A stretch of DNA of 64,000 nucleotides. It comes from Erythroxylum novogranatense. Taxonomy: Eukaryota; Streptophyta; Magnoliopsida; Malpighiales; Erythroxylaceae. Within the stretch, counting starts at the first letter, position 1; each line of letters opens with the position of its first letter. Under the pieces are notes generated by a model that searched no databases, was not told where the DNA came from, and saw only the letters and a list, made by a program, of their open reading frames with translations. This document shows, in pieces, positions 21,278-31,498 of this stretch. The stretch covers positions 35,729,402-35,793,401 of the forward strand of contig CM057230.1 of assembly GCA_029891385.1 (NCBI GenBank). Reading direction: 5' to 3'. The translations under genes were made by a program, and so were the position numbers.

Positions 21278-22049
21278 GTACAACTTGAAGAAATTCAAGT
21301 TTCACAAAATGACATTGAGCCTGAAAAGGAGATTGAAGTGAGCTCACAAGCTGTTGATGAGCAGCCTTCAACAACACAAGGCCTACGTAGATCTGATAGG
21401 ATTTGTCATGAGCCCGAGAGATATGGATTTCTCGTTACTGATGATGATAATGTGATGCTCATCGATCATAATGAGCCCACAACCTATCAAGAAGCTATGG
21501 AAAGTCTAGAATCTGCTAAATGGTTAGAGGCCATGAAAGCAGAGATGCAATCCATGTATGACAATCAAGTTTGGACTTTGATTGATCCGTCTGATGGCTT
21601 GAAGACCATTGGATGTAAGTGGGTTTTCAAAAAGAAACTCGACATGGATGGAAATGTGCACACTTATAAAGCAAGACTTGCTGCTAAAGGTTATCGACAA
21701 GTTCATGGAATTGATTATGATGAGACATTTTCTCTAGTGGTCATGATCAAATCCATTAGAATTCTTATTGCTATAGCTGCATACTACGATTATGAGATAT
21801 GGCAAATGGATGTTAAAACGGCTTTCCTTAATGGAAACTTACTTGAGGATGTATATATGATACAGCCTGAGGGTTTTGTCCATTCTAAGAATTCGGGAAA
21901 GGTGTGCAAGCTTCAAAGATCCATTTATGGATTGAAGCAAGCATCAAGAAGCTGGAATCTTCGTTTTGATGAAGTTTTCAAAGAGTTTAGATTCATCAAG
22001 AATGAAGATGAACCTTGTGTTTACAAAAAGGTTAGTGGGAGTGCTGTTA
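21278..22049 (+). pseudogene. pol: Copia E3: RT fragment only
   Basis: Open from the RT linker (SKVQLEEIQVSQNDIEPEKE) through RT motifs [33 protein letters not shown] and LKQASRSWNLRFDEV to KKVSGSAV. There it breaks off before the catalytic YVDD box. Gag, protease and integrase are absent. It is joined on the left directly to LTR sequence and on the right to AT-rich DNA. It is nearly identical to the matching parts of E2 and E4. The apparent ATG at 21251 lies in the joined LTR and is not a real start. Confidence 0.85.
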
Positions 22050-22833
22050 AATTATATTAATCATCAATTCAATTCCAAAGATAATTATTTTTCTTAATTT
22101 GATTAAGATTAATAATTATATTGATTCCTAATTAATTTTTCGATTCGGGACCGCCGAGTTCGTTACGCGTGTTAGTTCGTTGCATGTCATATATTCTGGG
22201 TGGTTTTACATGTGTTTATTTATATTTTTGAATATTTATATTCATGTGTAAATTACTATTCTATGCTTCTAATATATATATACTCAAGTATGTTGTAGTA
22301 TAGGATTAGAACTAGCATAGTACAAACACCCTTACTAATAGGATTAGTAACCTTCATAATGTACTAAGAATTACCCTCATGATAATATTAAGTTTATATG
22401 CCTTCCATAAAACTTTACCCATGTTTATCTCTAGCTTATCCTTATGTGGGTTTTTTTCCAAAGCAAGGCGTGTGGGGATCATCTAGGGAAGACATTTGAA
22501 TAATGGTGCTATTCATAGGTAAAGTATGGTTAAACTTAACTAAGCTATCAAAACGGTTTTGGGCTTAGGGCATAAGATTGGGTTTATACATACATACAGT
22601 ACATAAGATGTATTTTAACATAAGCCCATCAAGAATTACATGTGATGTAATTGAAAAGAGTTTTCTACCTAAATAATTAAGTTTTGAGTGTTAAGCCAAA
22701 GTTTTCTTAGGACTTAGTGAAATATGGATCTTGTTTGTCCCATTTTTCAATTGAGGGTTATTTTTTTGAGTGGGAGCTAATACCTCATAATATATATAAG
22801 AATGTTGACCCTTATTGCATTATTTTGTAGATT
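22050..22833 (+). other. AT-rich junction DNA and leader of copia E4
   Basis: 22050-22240 is AT-rich sequence with no match in the window (it may be the end of a 5' LTR; it includes GGACCGCCGAGTTCGTTACG). 22242-22833 matches the E2 leader (17119-17703). No coding sequence. Confidence 0.5.
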
Positions 22834-23245
22834 ATGGCTACTCCATCCACAAACCTGTCTATGCGATCTATCTTAGAGAAAGAAAAACTTAGTGGAACAA
22901 ATTTCCTAGATTGGTATAGGAATTTGAGAATTGTTCTCAAGCAAGAAAGAAAGCTTTATGTCTTAGAAGAACCCATCCCTGAGGAACCACCAGCAAACGC
23001 ACCTAAGGCTCAAAAGGATGCTTACACGAAGCATATCAATGACTCCACGGATGTGTCATGCCTTATGTTAGGCGCCATGATCTCTGACCTTCAGAAGGAT
23101 TTAGAGGAAATGGAGGCCTATAACATGCTTGCTCAATTGAAAACTATGTTTCAACAGCAAGCACGCCAAGAGAGGTTTAGAACCACTAAGGCATTGAATT
23201 CATGAATTGAAAACTATATTTTAAGAGCAAGTACGCCAAGAGAGG
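22834..23245 (+). pseudogene. gag: Copia E4 gag, 5' part
   Basis: UBN2-type Gag from ATG 22834 (KLSGTNFLDWYRNLRIVLKQ, NDSTDVSCLMLGAMISD, LAQLKTMFQQQARQERFRTT), stopping at 23205. A 70-base segment (23135-23204) is repeated at 23205-23274 in diverged form, which introduces the stop and shifts the frame. Confidence 0.88.
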
Positions 23246-25151
23246 TTGAGAACCACTAAGGTATTGAACTCATGCGAGATGACTCCTGGCACACCCGTGA
23301 GTGCTCACATTCTCAAGAAATTAGGTGCACCTGTTAGTCAAGAATTGGCAAATGATCTTATCCTAGCATCTTTGACTGATGAATATGATCAGTTCATTCT
23401 TAACTACAACATGCATAATATGGAGAAGTCCATTGATGAATTGCATGGGATGCTGAAAACTGCTGAAGATAACTTAAAGGGAAAGGTTAAGACCACAATG
23501 AAGTTCTTTTGGTTCAAAAGGGAAAGGTTTTCAAGAAGAATGGCACAACGATGGACAAAGGTAAAGTACCCAAGTCCAAGCCCAAGCCCAAGCCTAAAGC
23601 TAAGACTAAGGCACCCAAGGAGGGAGTTTGTTTTCATTGCAATGAACGTGGTCATTGGAAAAGGAACTCCAAACTCTATTTGGAAGACTGAAAGAGGAGG
23701 TTATTTGTATTTCATTACTTTTACAGATGACATTAGTAGATATGGGTATATCTATTTAATGAAGTACAAATCTGAATCTTTTGAAAAGTTCAAAGAGTAT
23801 AAGAATGAAGTACAAAATCAGCTTGGCAACAATATTAAAATCCTTCGATCTGATCGAAGAGGTGAATATTTAAACCAAGAGTTTGATGATTATCTTAAGG
23901 ATTGTGGAATAGTTTCACAATTGACTCCTCCAGGAACTCCTCAATGGAATGGTGCTTCTGAAAGGAGAAATCGAACTCTATTAGATATGGTTCGATCAAT
24001 GATGAGTCAAACTGATCTTCCAAAATACTTCTGGGGCTGTGCTTTAGAAACCGCAGCATTCATATTGAACCGTATTCCTTCAAAGGCTATAGAAAAGGCA
24101 TTTTATGAGATATGGACTGGGAAGCGTCCCAATTTATCTTTTCTAAAGATTTGGGGTTGTGAGGCTTATGTGAAGCGTCCAATTGCTGACAAGTTGGCAC
24201 CAAAATCTGAAAAATGTTATTTTGTGAGATATCCTAAGGAAACTAAAGGATATTACTTTTACATCCCATCAGAGAACAAAGTGTTTGTTGCTCGAAATGG
24301 TTTCTTCTTAGAGAAGGAATTTGTTTCCAAAGGAAACAGTGGGAGTAAAGTACAACTTGAAGAAATTCAAGTTTCACAAAATGACATTGAGCCTGAAAAG
24401 GATATTGAAGCGAGCCCACAAGCTGTTGATGAGCAGTCTTCAACAACACAAGGCCTACGTAGATCTGATAGGATTCGTCATGAGCCCGAGAGATATGGAT
24501 TTCTCGTTACTGATGATGATAATGTGATGCTCATCGATCATAATGAGCCCACAACCTATAAAGAAGCTATGGAAAGTCCAGAATCTGCTAAATGGTTAGA
24601 GGCCATGAAAGCAGAGATGCAATCCATGTATGACAATCAAGTTTGGACTTTGATTGATCCGTCTGATGGCTTGAAGATCATTGGATGCAAATGGGTTTTT
24701 AAAAAGAAACTCTACATGGATGGAAATGTGCACACTTATAAAGCAAGACTTGTTGCTAAAGGTTATCGACAAGTTCATAGAATTGATTATGATGAGACAT
24801 TTTCTCCAGTGGTCATGATCAAATTCATTAGAATTCTTATTGCCATAGCTGCATACTACGATTATGAGATATGGAAAATGGATGTCAAAACGGCTTTCCT
24901 TAATGGAAACTTACTTGAGGATGTATATATGATACAGCCTGAGGGTTTTGTCCATCCTAAGAATTCGGGAAAGGTGTGCAAGCTTCAAAGATCCATTTAT
25001 GGATTGAAGCAAGCATCAAGAAGCTGGAATCTTCATTTCGATGAAGTTGTCAAAGAGTTTGGATTCATCAAGAATGAAGATGAACCTTGTGTGTACAAAA
25101 AGGTTAGTGGGAGTGCTGTTGTCTTGTTAGCTTTATATCTTGATGACATAT
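23246..25151 (+). pseudogene. gag-pol: Copia E4: gag end, integrase and RT fragment
   Basis: Gag continues (LGAPVSQELANDLILASLTD). The zinc knuckle CFHCNERGHWKRN (about 23629-23667) is in another frame, after a shift near 23500. A deletion then joins gag to the middle of the integrase (GGYLYFITFTDD), removing protease, the GAG-pre-integrase domain and the first catalytic Asp. The second Asp is in ILRSDRRGEYLN (G to R in the usual RGGEY), and the Glu is in WNGASERRNRTL. RT follows through KTAFLNGNL and stops in ALYLDDI at 25151, within the catalytic box, where D2 LTR sequence begins. Confidence 0.88.
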
Positions 25152-25915
25152 AAAATAAAGGATACGCAAGGTTTGAGTTCTATGACACCTCTCGGAAACT
25201 TGTTCCGAGCAATCTCGATGATCAAAATAAAACCAAGAAATGAACAATCAAGAAAATAAAGGATACGCAAGGTTTGATTTCAATGACACCTCTCGGAAAC
25301 TTGTTCCGAGCAATCCATGATCAAAATAAAACCAAGAAATGAACAATCAAGAAAAGAAAGGATACGCAAGGTTTGATTTTGATGACACCTCTCGGAAACT
25401 TGTTCCGAGCAATCCCGATGATGAAAATAAAACCAAGAAAGTATACGCAAGGTTTGATTTCTACGACACTTCTCGAAAACTTGTTCCGAGCAATCCCGAT
25501 GATCAAAATAAAACCAAGAAATGAACAATCAACACGCTACAATTGAGAAAACAATTGATAAGTGAAAGATGGTTCGAAAAGTAACAAGAACAAGAGAACA
25601 ATGTTCTCCCTAAAGCCATCGGCTCTCAAAACAACATCATCTCCATGATTGTAAAACCCTAAAACATAAGTATTTATACCTAGGTCAAATAATAAAAGGT
25701 TGGGCTAAAAAACATGGAAGCCCAAAATAAAACGAAGTCTAAAATTAAATAAATAAGTTTGATATCTTCTTGGGCTTAGCATTAAATAGTCCAAGTCTTC
25801 GTGTTTTCAAGCTCCAAGTGTATCCGGTCCAAGGATTTGAGTTAAGTGGATTAGTTTGGGCTCAATTCCATTAAACTCTCCTCCAATAAGCTAGGAGTTT
25901 GCCATCTTCTCATCA
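25152..25915 (-). repeat. Right LTR of D2, truncated at its inner end
   Basis: It lacks the TGACGCACACCGCGG start but otherwise matches the D LTRs to the ...CATCA terminus. It is followed by TSD CTAAG. It holds four tandem units where D has one. A minus-strand TATAAATA lies near 25672. Confidence 0.82.
25159..25530. repeat. Four tandem units of about 100 bp inside LTR D2
   Basis: Units start with AAGGATACGCAAGG (or AAGTATACGC) at 25159, 25259, 25359 and 25439 (spacings 100, 100, 80). Each carries a hairpin of the form CTCGGAA-acttg-TTCCGAG, with small changes. The left LTR has two units (6119, 6221); the LTRs at 58678 and 61910 have one. Confidence 0.9.
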
Positions 25916-26751
25916 CTAAGTACGTCTACATAAATGGGCTAACAGATTAGTTTGGAGTGTTTGTGTTTTTGATCTTGTTTTGGATCAAATTTGGGTTTGT
26001 TTTATTATGGGTTGTTTTTATTTGTCTCCTTTGGGTTTAGAATAAGTGAAATGGGCTACTTTTCAAGGGGGCTACATTGGTTTTTAGTCACTTCTTTTTC
26101 AGACTTGGTTTATGGGTTCATTTTAGCTTTTTAAGTTAGAATGCATGGGCCCTTTGTTATTTTACTTAAGCCCATTTCGAAATCTACTAGCTTTGGGTTT
26201 AATTAAACATGTTTTAGGGTTTTGTGGCTGTCATATTCACTCTCCATCTTATTCTCTCCAGCAGCCACCTCTCTCTCAACATTGAAGATTGTCTTTTCAT
26301 CTCACCCACCTTCTCCACCACGTTTTTTCCACATCAGCCATCTTCTTTACTACCTTGAAGATATTTATTTCAGTTATTTATTGTTTTTTCTTACATTGCA
26401 ATGCCTATAACAAGGCTATATTCAGTTGTAATGTAAGAACAAGCTGTATTTCGAAAATTACAGATCTGAATGAAAGAGAGATTGCTTTCTTTTATGTTTA
26501 TGCACAAGGTGTTCTTATTGATTGCAATTGAGTTTATCTTTTGTTATCAATTTTAATTCCTATTTCTTGTGTTCTTGAGTGCTTAACTGATTGGGGTTCA
26601 AGGGGATTTCTAAAAATTAACTTGGGTTCTTGTCATAAGTGTTCTTGGGTGTAAGAACAAATCCTAATCTGATCGCTTGTTGAGAAACTAATTCTGATTT
26701 AATTGGTAATGAGTTCTAAGGGTCGATTAAGGGTCCTGGGGTTCCGCATCA
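25916..26751 (+). repeat. Right part of solo LTR C1
   Basis: Continues LTR C1 after D2; 26430-26751 matches the reverse complement of 58509-58677 joined to 62479 onward. The sequence GTGCTTAACTGATTGGGG near 26580 shows the uninterrupted site into which D inserted in the other copy. Pyrimidine-rich short frames near 26222-26530 are not supported as genes. Confidence 0.85.
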
Positions 26752-27435
26752 ATACTAGAATGTCATCAAAATAGACGGCCACATACTTTCCAATAAAAGT
26801 ACGAAACACATGATTCATCAAACTCATAAAAGTACTTACTGCATTAGTCAAGCCAAAAGGCATAACTAACCCCTCATATAACCCAAACTTAGTTTTGAAA
26901 GCAGTTTTCCACTCATCACCCTTTTTCATGCGAATTTGATGGTACCCACTTCTAAGATCAATTTTAGAAAATATACAAGCACCATGCAACTCATCAAGCA
27001 TATCATCTAAACTAGAGATAGGTAACGATATTTCACCGTGATTTTATTGATGGCTCTACAACAACACACATTCTCCATTTGCCATCTTTCTTAGGAACAA
27101 GTATAAGCGCACAAAGACACGGGCTCAAGCTTTCTCTCACAAAGCCCTTTTCATAAGCTCTTCAACTTGTCTTTGGATCTCGTTAGTTTCTTCCGAATGG
27201 CTCTATACGCAGCCTATTCGTAATTGAAGCTCCGGAAGGAAGTCTATACAAAGTGCTCAATGCCTCTCAAAGGGGGCAATCCATCAAGAATGTCCTTCGG
27301 AAATAAGTCGTTGAAGTTCTGCAACAAAGACAAAACACTAGACGGCAAAGATGGATCAAGCTTATTAATAGTTAAGAGCACGCCTAGCCACAAGGGCTTC
27401 ACCAACCTCAACATCACAATCAACATCGGAAGCAT
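26752..27435 (-). pseudogene. pol: Gypsy B RT, 5' part
   Basis: Minus-strand pieces: LPSSVLSLLQNFNDLFPKDI and LPPLRGIEH (RT N-terminus), then a frameshifted stretch (27005-27240, primer-grip region with VPKK-type remains). The open part follows ([32 protein letters not shown], the catalytic YFDDIL). It is interrupted at 26756 by solo LTR C1 immediately after the YFDD box and resumes at 5639. Confidence 0.88.
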
Positions 27436-28428
27436 CCGTCAATGGAGCCACATCATCATAGTCATCACTGTCACTACTTTCACTAGCAACATCACCATTC
27501 TCAAGTAAAATTATAGTTTTTTTGTTAGGGCATTGAGAAGCAATATGACCAAAACCTTGACATTTAAAGCACTTAACTTTATAAGAAGGATTAGAAGAAG
27601 AAGAGGGTTTAGAGTCATTTTTACCCTTAGGATTTGGAGTAGAGAATTTAGGCTTACTTTCCTCTTTTGGCTTGATGTCTCCCATGGATTTGAAGAAATT
27701 TTTGGACTCCTTCAAGGTTTTCTTCCAAGAACTTGACCCAGAAGCATTTTGGATCTTTAATTGCTTTTCTACCAAGACGGCCTTATGTAACAACTCATCC
27801 ATGTCAAGGAAATTTTGCAGCTCCACAATGGAAGTAATTTCAGGGTCCAAACCATCAAGAAATCTTCTCATGGTAGCCTCCATGTCTTCCTCAACATTGG
27901 CCCTAATCATGATGATCTCCATCTCTTGGTGGTACTCTTCAACACTCATAGATCCTTCCCTCAATCTTTGCAGCCGCTTGAACAAGTCTCGATAGTAATG
28001 ACTTGGAACAAAGCGCTTTCTCATGATGGCTTTCATTTCTTGCCATGTGCAGATTGGTCTTTCAAGATTCTGCCTTCTATTTATATGCAATTGATCCCAC
28101 CAAATACTAGCATAGTCACACAATTCAACATCAACAAGTTTTATCTTTTTCTCTTCACTATATGTATGACACTCAAATACATGTTCTATTTTCGTATCCC
28201 ATTCTAAATATAATTCAGATCATTTTTTCCTTAAAAGGAAGGGATTTTCAATTTTATGTTATCGAGTTCATTATGAGAAGAAGCTTGTCCGCCTCCTAGT
28301 GTTGGGGCCTTCATCCTCGGATTGCACATCTTCATCTTCTCCATGGAACACTCTTCTAGACCTTTAGAGTTTGAGGTGGATTGGATGTCATCCAACCTAG
28401 CATTCAACATCTGGAATTGATCTTGCAT
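27365..28428 (-). pseudogene. gag: Gypsy B gag
   Basis: N-terminal piece 28231-28428 (QDQFQMLNARLDDIQS), then after a frameshift the Gag core (YASIWWDQLHINRRQ, KRFVPSHYYRDLFKRLQRL, SVEEYHQEMEIIMIRAN) and the zinc knuckle CFKCQGFGHIASQC. The end (VGEALVARRAL) runs almost directly into the RT N-terminus, so the protease is deleted. It is similar to gypsy A and D Gag but clearly a separate family. Confidence 0.88.
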
Positions 28429-29402
28429 GCCTTCATAAAGACTTTAAGATCTTATTCAGTGATTCATCTTCTTGATACATATTTCGAACTGCAGAATGTT
28501 AGTGAACAAAAAAAAATGAACCTCACCACTCAACCTCACGTATACACTCAACAAATGTCAAACCACTCGTGTTTCACACAAAATGGCCTTTTCTATAATG
28601 TAAACACTCTTGCCTTTTACCACTCAACTTGCTTTCAGAGTATCCTTATTCAAACAAGACACAATCAAATAAAAGCAATCAAACCAAATGGCAACCAAGA
28701 TTAGAATCCCAAGATAAATTTCTCACAGAATCCAAAAGGGAAAATAGAGTGTGGGAAAAAATGGTATAAGGAATGAATTAAGGAAGTGATTATCTTAGAA
28801 AATCAAACTTGAAGCTAAAGAAAGATGAATGAGGCAAGAAATAAATAGGAAAGTAAAAGCAAAATAGGAAAGTGGCGAAATAAGAAAGTGAAGCAAATAG
28901 GAAAGCAAGCAAGTTCCAAGCAATACAAGATAGGAAAGTGAAGCAAATAGGAAGTAATATAGCAAGTTCCAAGCAATACAAGATAGGAAAGTACTTGCAA
29001 TTAGGAAAGTAGCAAACTTGGACTCCACTTCTAAAACTTGAATCACACACTCGATTGTTTTCTTTTTGTCGATTTTTTCTTTTTTTCTCCTTTTTTGACT
29101 AATTTTTTTCACTTCCACTTTTTCTTTTTTTCTTTTTTTGACAAATTTCTTTTTTCTTTTTTGACTTCTACTCTTTTTCGAAGTTGGATGCTCTCAATTT
29201 AGACTTGGTGTAACTTGCTCTAGAAATCTTGGATTTGAGTGATTCCAAAATGAAAATAAAGAAGAGATTTTGAACTTGAAGAAATTCCTATTATTCTGCC
29301 AAAACCCAAGCAAAAGGGCACGAAGTAGTCGATGAAAATGGCTAGAAAAGAATAACAAAATAAACAAACAAAAGGGTAGTTATTTGAAATCGAGCAACTA
29401 AA
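28429..29402 (-). other. Leader of gypsy B
   Basis: No coding sequence. On the minus strand it holds the motif GAGTGGTAAAAGGCAAGAGTG (28605-28625) shared with the A and D leaders. It has a short tandem array around 28850-28990 (units with GGAAAGTGAAGCAAATAGG and AGCAAGTTCCAAGCAATAC). A purine run on the minus strand (29058-29165, T-rich on plus) corresponds to the purine tracts of the A leaders. Confidence 0.6.
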
Positions 29403-29416
29403 GCGCCTCGATACCA
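29403..29416 (-). promoter_or_regulatory. Primer binding site of gypsy B, variant
   Basis: The minus strand reads TGGTATCGAGGCGC two bases after the 5' LTR end. The first seven bases match the iMet site (TGGTATCAGAGC), but the rest differs. It is either mutated or uses another tRNA. Confidence 0.65.
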
Positions 29417-29418
29417 AA

Positions 29419-29642
29419 TGATGGGAGACTCAATAGGAACTTGTCCTAGAGAACCTTCAATAAGATGGAACTATGCCCGTGTAGATAGAATCAAGCAAAC
29501 ACGCGGAATCACAAGAAACAAAATTGAAAAAGATAGAAATAGAACACAAAGAGAAAATGGAAGGTTAGAAGAATGTTGGTCGATGAAAAGAACCCTAAGA
29601 GAACTTGTCTCTTAGAACCCTAGCAAGAATGTTGGTCAATGG
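29419..29642 (-). repeat. 5' LTR of gypsy B, truncated
   Basis: TGATGGGAGACTCAATAGG matches the 3' LTR at 3981. Only 224 of about 1,029 bp remain because element A' begins at 29643. Confidence 0.85.
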
Positions 29643-30547
29643 TGATACAACTCACCAAGGCAATGGAGACTTGAGGATGCCAATGGGTCCAATTACAAGG
29701 TCGCTACCGCAACAAGCTCAAAGCACAATTTCAAATTTATGTACAAGCTTTTGTTTCACAAGAACTTCAAGAAGTTTTGTTGATCAAGCTTGGAGAAGAG
29801 CTTAGGAAGACACCTAAGTGTGTGTGCACATTGGAGGCTTCAAACCAAGAGGGCTAACACTTAGCCAATTTTCACAAGCACAAGTCTAATCAATGGGCTT
29901 GGGCTTATTTTATCTTATAAGGGCATGTGGACTTCTTTTAGGCTTTTCATGGGCTGATTTGCATTAAGTGTGCATGTGCTTCATTAAAAAAGTCATGTGC
30001 ATGTTTTATTTTAAGGAACCAAGCTTGTGGGCCTAGTTTAAAAGCCCAATTCGCCCCTCTTAAGTTAGTCTTCTATTTTGTTTTTTTCTTATCCTATTTG
30101 GACAAGGACTAGTCAATTTTAATTAGTTTTGAAGCCCAAATCCATGTGGGATTTATTCTTGGGCAGATTTGTTTCAAGAAGGCCTTTTGATATTTGGGGC
30201 TTTCTTTAGGGTTTTTAGGTTATCTTTGTTAGGGTTTACATTGCAAAGGGTATTTAAACCTTTGCTTTAGCCATGAACACGAGTTTTAGAGAGATCAATA
30301 AAATTAGAAAGCATTCTTCAAGAGAGAATTGCGATTCTTGCTTGTTTTACCTTAAGGATTGATTCAACTTATCAAGTAAGTTCTAACTTGTGGCGTTAAT
30401 TCAATTCCTACAATCTTATACTCTTTGTTACCAATTCCTTGCTGTTTTGGGGGTGAAGGGTCTTGTTAGATTGATTGAATTTAGGTTTGGGAACAATCAT
30501 TGAAACGGAGGTGATCTAGACATTGATTCTAGGTTGTTGCCGTATCA
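29643..30547 (+). repeat. 5' LTR of gypsy A'
   Basis: 905 bp, TGATACAACTCACC...GTTGCCGTATCA, followed after TCTT by the primer site. It carries the pol-tail frame with small disruptions (CGCTACCGCAACAAG at 29701) and the TATTTAAA and GTAAGT motifs. Confidence 0.9.
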
Positions 30548-30551
30548 TCTT

Positions 30552-30564
30552 TGGTATCAGAGCC
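30552..30564 (+). promoter_or_regulatory. Primer binding site of gypsy A' (tRNA-iMet)
   Basis: TGGTATCAGAGCC four bases after the LTR end, identical to that of A. Confidence 0.92.
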
Positions 30565-31498
30565 TAGGTTTTAAATTTAATCTTTATCTTTAATTTTCTG
30601 TTTGTTCTTGATTATTATAGTTAGTTCATCATTAAAATTTGAAAAAAAAAGAAGAAATAAAGAAAGAAAAGAAAGAAAGAAAGAAAGAAAGAAAAAGAAG
30701 AAAAGAAAGAAAGAAAGAAGTTTTAAAAAAAAGAAAATCAAGATTGTGAATCTTTGTGAGTTTGAGTTGATTTGCTTGCAAGATTCATCAAGAACGTATC
30801 TGATCATTCAAGAATTCTTTAATTTCGTTTCTTTATTATTCAAGATTCATCAAGAACACATCCTTCATTAAAGAAACTCATCCAGACTTGTTTTCTTGCA
30901 CCAAGAAACGCTTTCTTGTTTCAAGATTTACGTTCATCGCTCAAAACGTGTGTCTTTGATATAATTACTTATCTTTAAGTTGTTGAGTAATTGGGGCGAT
31001 TGGAATGTTCTTGTTAATTTGGGTTTAGGGTTGAGTTTAATTCCTAGTTTCGCCTTTTCTTCAACTCTTTGGTTGTTTTTTTGTTTGTTGTCCTTTTGTT
31101 TCCATTACACTTGAATTGAGTAATCTTGTTTCATATTGCTCAATTGGTACCAAAAATCGCTCACATACGCTTTCTCCATCTAGTATGTGTTTATTTTCGT
31201 CTTCCTTGTTTTCTTTACATTAAATTGCATCTAGCTTTGTGTTTTCTTCCTTTATTTAGGTATTCGTTGCTTTCCTTTTGAATTACGTTGTGTTGTGTTT
31301 ATTTGGTTGGTAGTGATTGATCCCACAAGTAAAGCGTGCTAGAATCTAAAGTGATAAAAAGCAAGAGTGTGTAAGCTCATTTTAGGGTAAAAGCCATCTT
31401 CTTGAGTGAAACACGAGGGTATCCAATCTGATTTAGAGAGAAACACGTGAGGGAGTGTGTGAGGAGCTATTCTAACGTGTTTTTGCAGGTTTTACATC
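30565..31498 (+). other. Leader of gypsy A' with purine tract
   Basis: Contains a long GAAA repeat (30642-30735), longer than in A. It has the motif GTGATAAAAAGCAAGAGTG (about 31350-31369) and TTTTGCAG|GT (31481-31490) just before the gag ATG. The lysine/glutamate-rich open frame over the purine run is a low-complexity artefact. Confidence 0.6.

Larger units (their letters stand above)
5992..25915 (-). mobile_element. Gypsy family D2, gutted and filled with nested elements
   Basis: The outer edges are TGACGCGCACTGCGG at 5992 and ...TTCTCATCA at 25915, matching the termini of the complete element D at 58678-62478. It is flanked by the 5-bp duplication CTAAG (5987-5991 and 25916-25920). Both LTRs have lost their inner ends, and the original interior is replaced by copia copies, a SINE-like foldback and gypsy A. 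By homology with D it is a minus-strand element. Confidence 0.8.
5640..26751 (+). mobile_element. Solo LTR of gypsy family C (C1), split by D2
   Basis: The LTR occupies 5640-5991 and 25916-26751. It starts TGATACAAATGACG and ends ...GTTCCGCATCA. It is flanked by the 5-bp target-site duplication ATACT (5635-5639 and 26752-26756). Removing it rejoins the RT of gypsy B directly after YFDDILVY. The family is identified from the second copy at 58509-63153, whose pol lies at 63154-64000. No internal region or primer site follows, so recombination between two LTRs left this one behind. Confidence 0.85.
3981..29642 (-). mobile_element. Gypsy family B element, minus strand, split by nested insertions
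   Basis: Read on the minus strand: truncated 5' LTR (29642-29419), primer site, leader, gag, RT, then a gap of nested DNA (5640-26751), then the rest of RT fused to the integrase C-terminus, and the 3' LTR (5009-3981). The LTR termini are TGATGG...CCATCA. Protease is missing, and RNase H with most of the integrase is deleted, so the element is dead. Its 5' LTR is cut at 29642 by element A', so its outer TSD cannot be checked. Confidence 0.85.

Noticed and set aside
25152..25530. CRISPR-like array because of regular spacing
   Set aside because: Units are directly adjacent 80-100 bp repeats with no unique spacers, inside a plant LTR.
26222..26531. Pyrimidine-rich open frames in LTR C1
   Set aside because: They are not kept in the C2 copy and resemble leader/LTR sequence, not protein.
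30602..30871. Lysine/glutamate-rich open frame
   Set aside because: It is the GAAA purine tract of the gypsy A' leader, low-complexity DNA.
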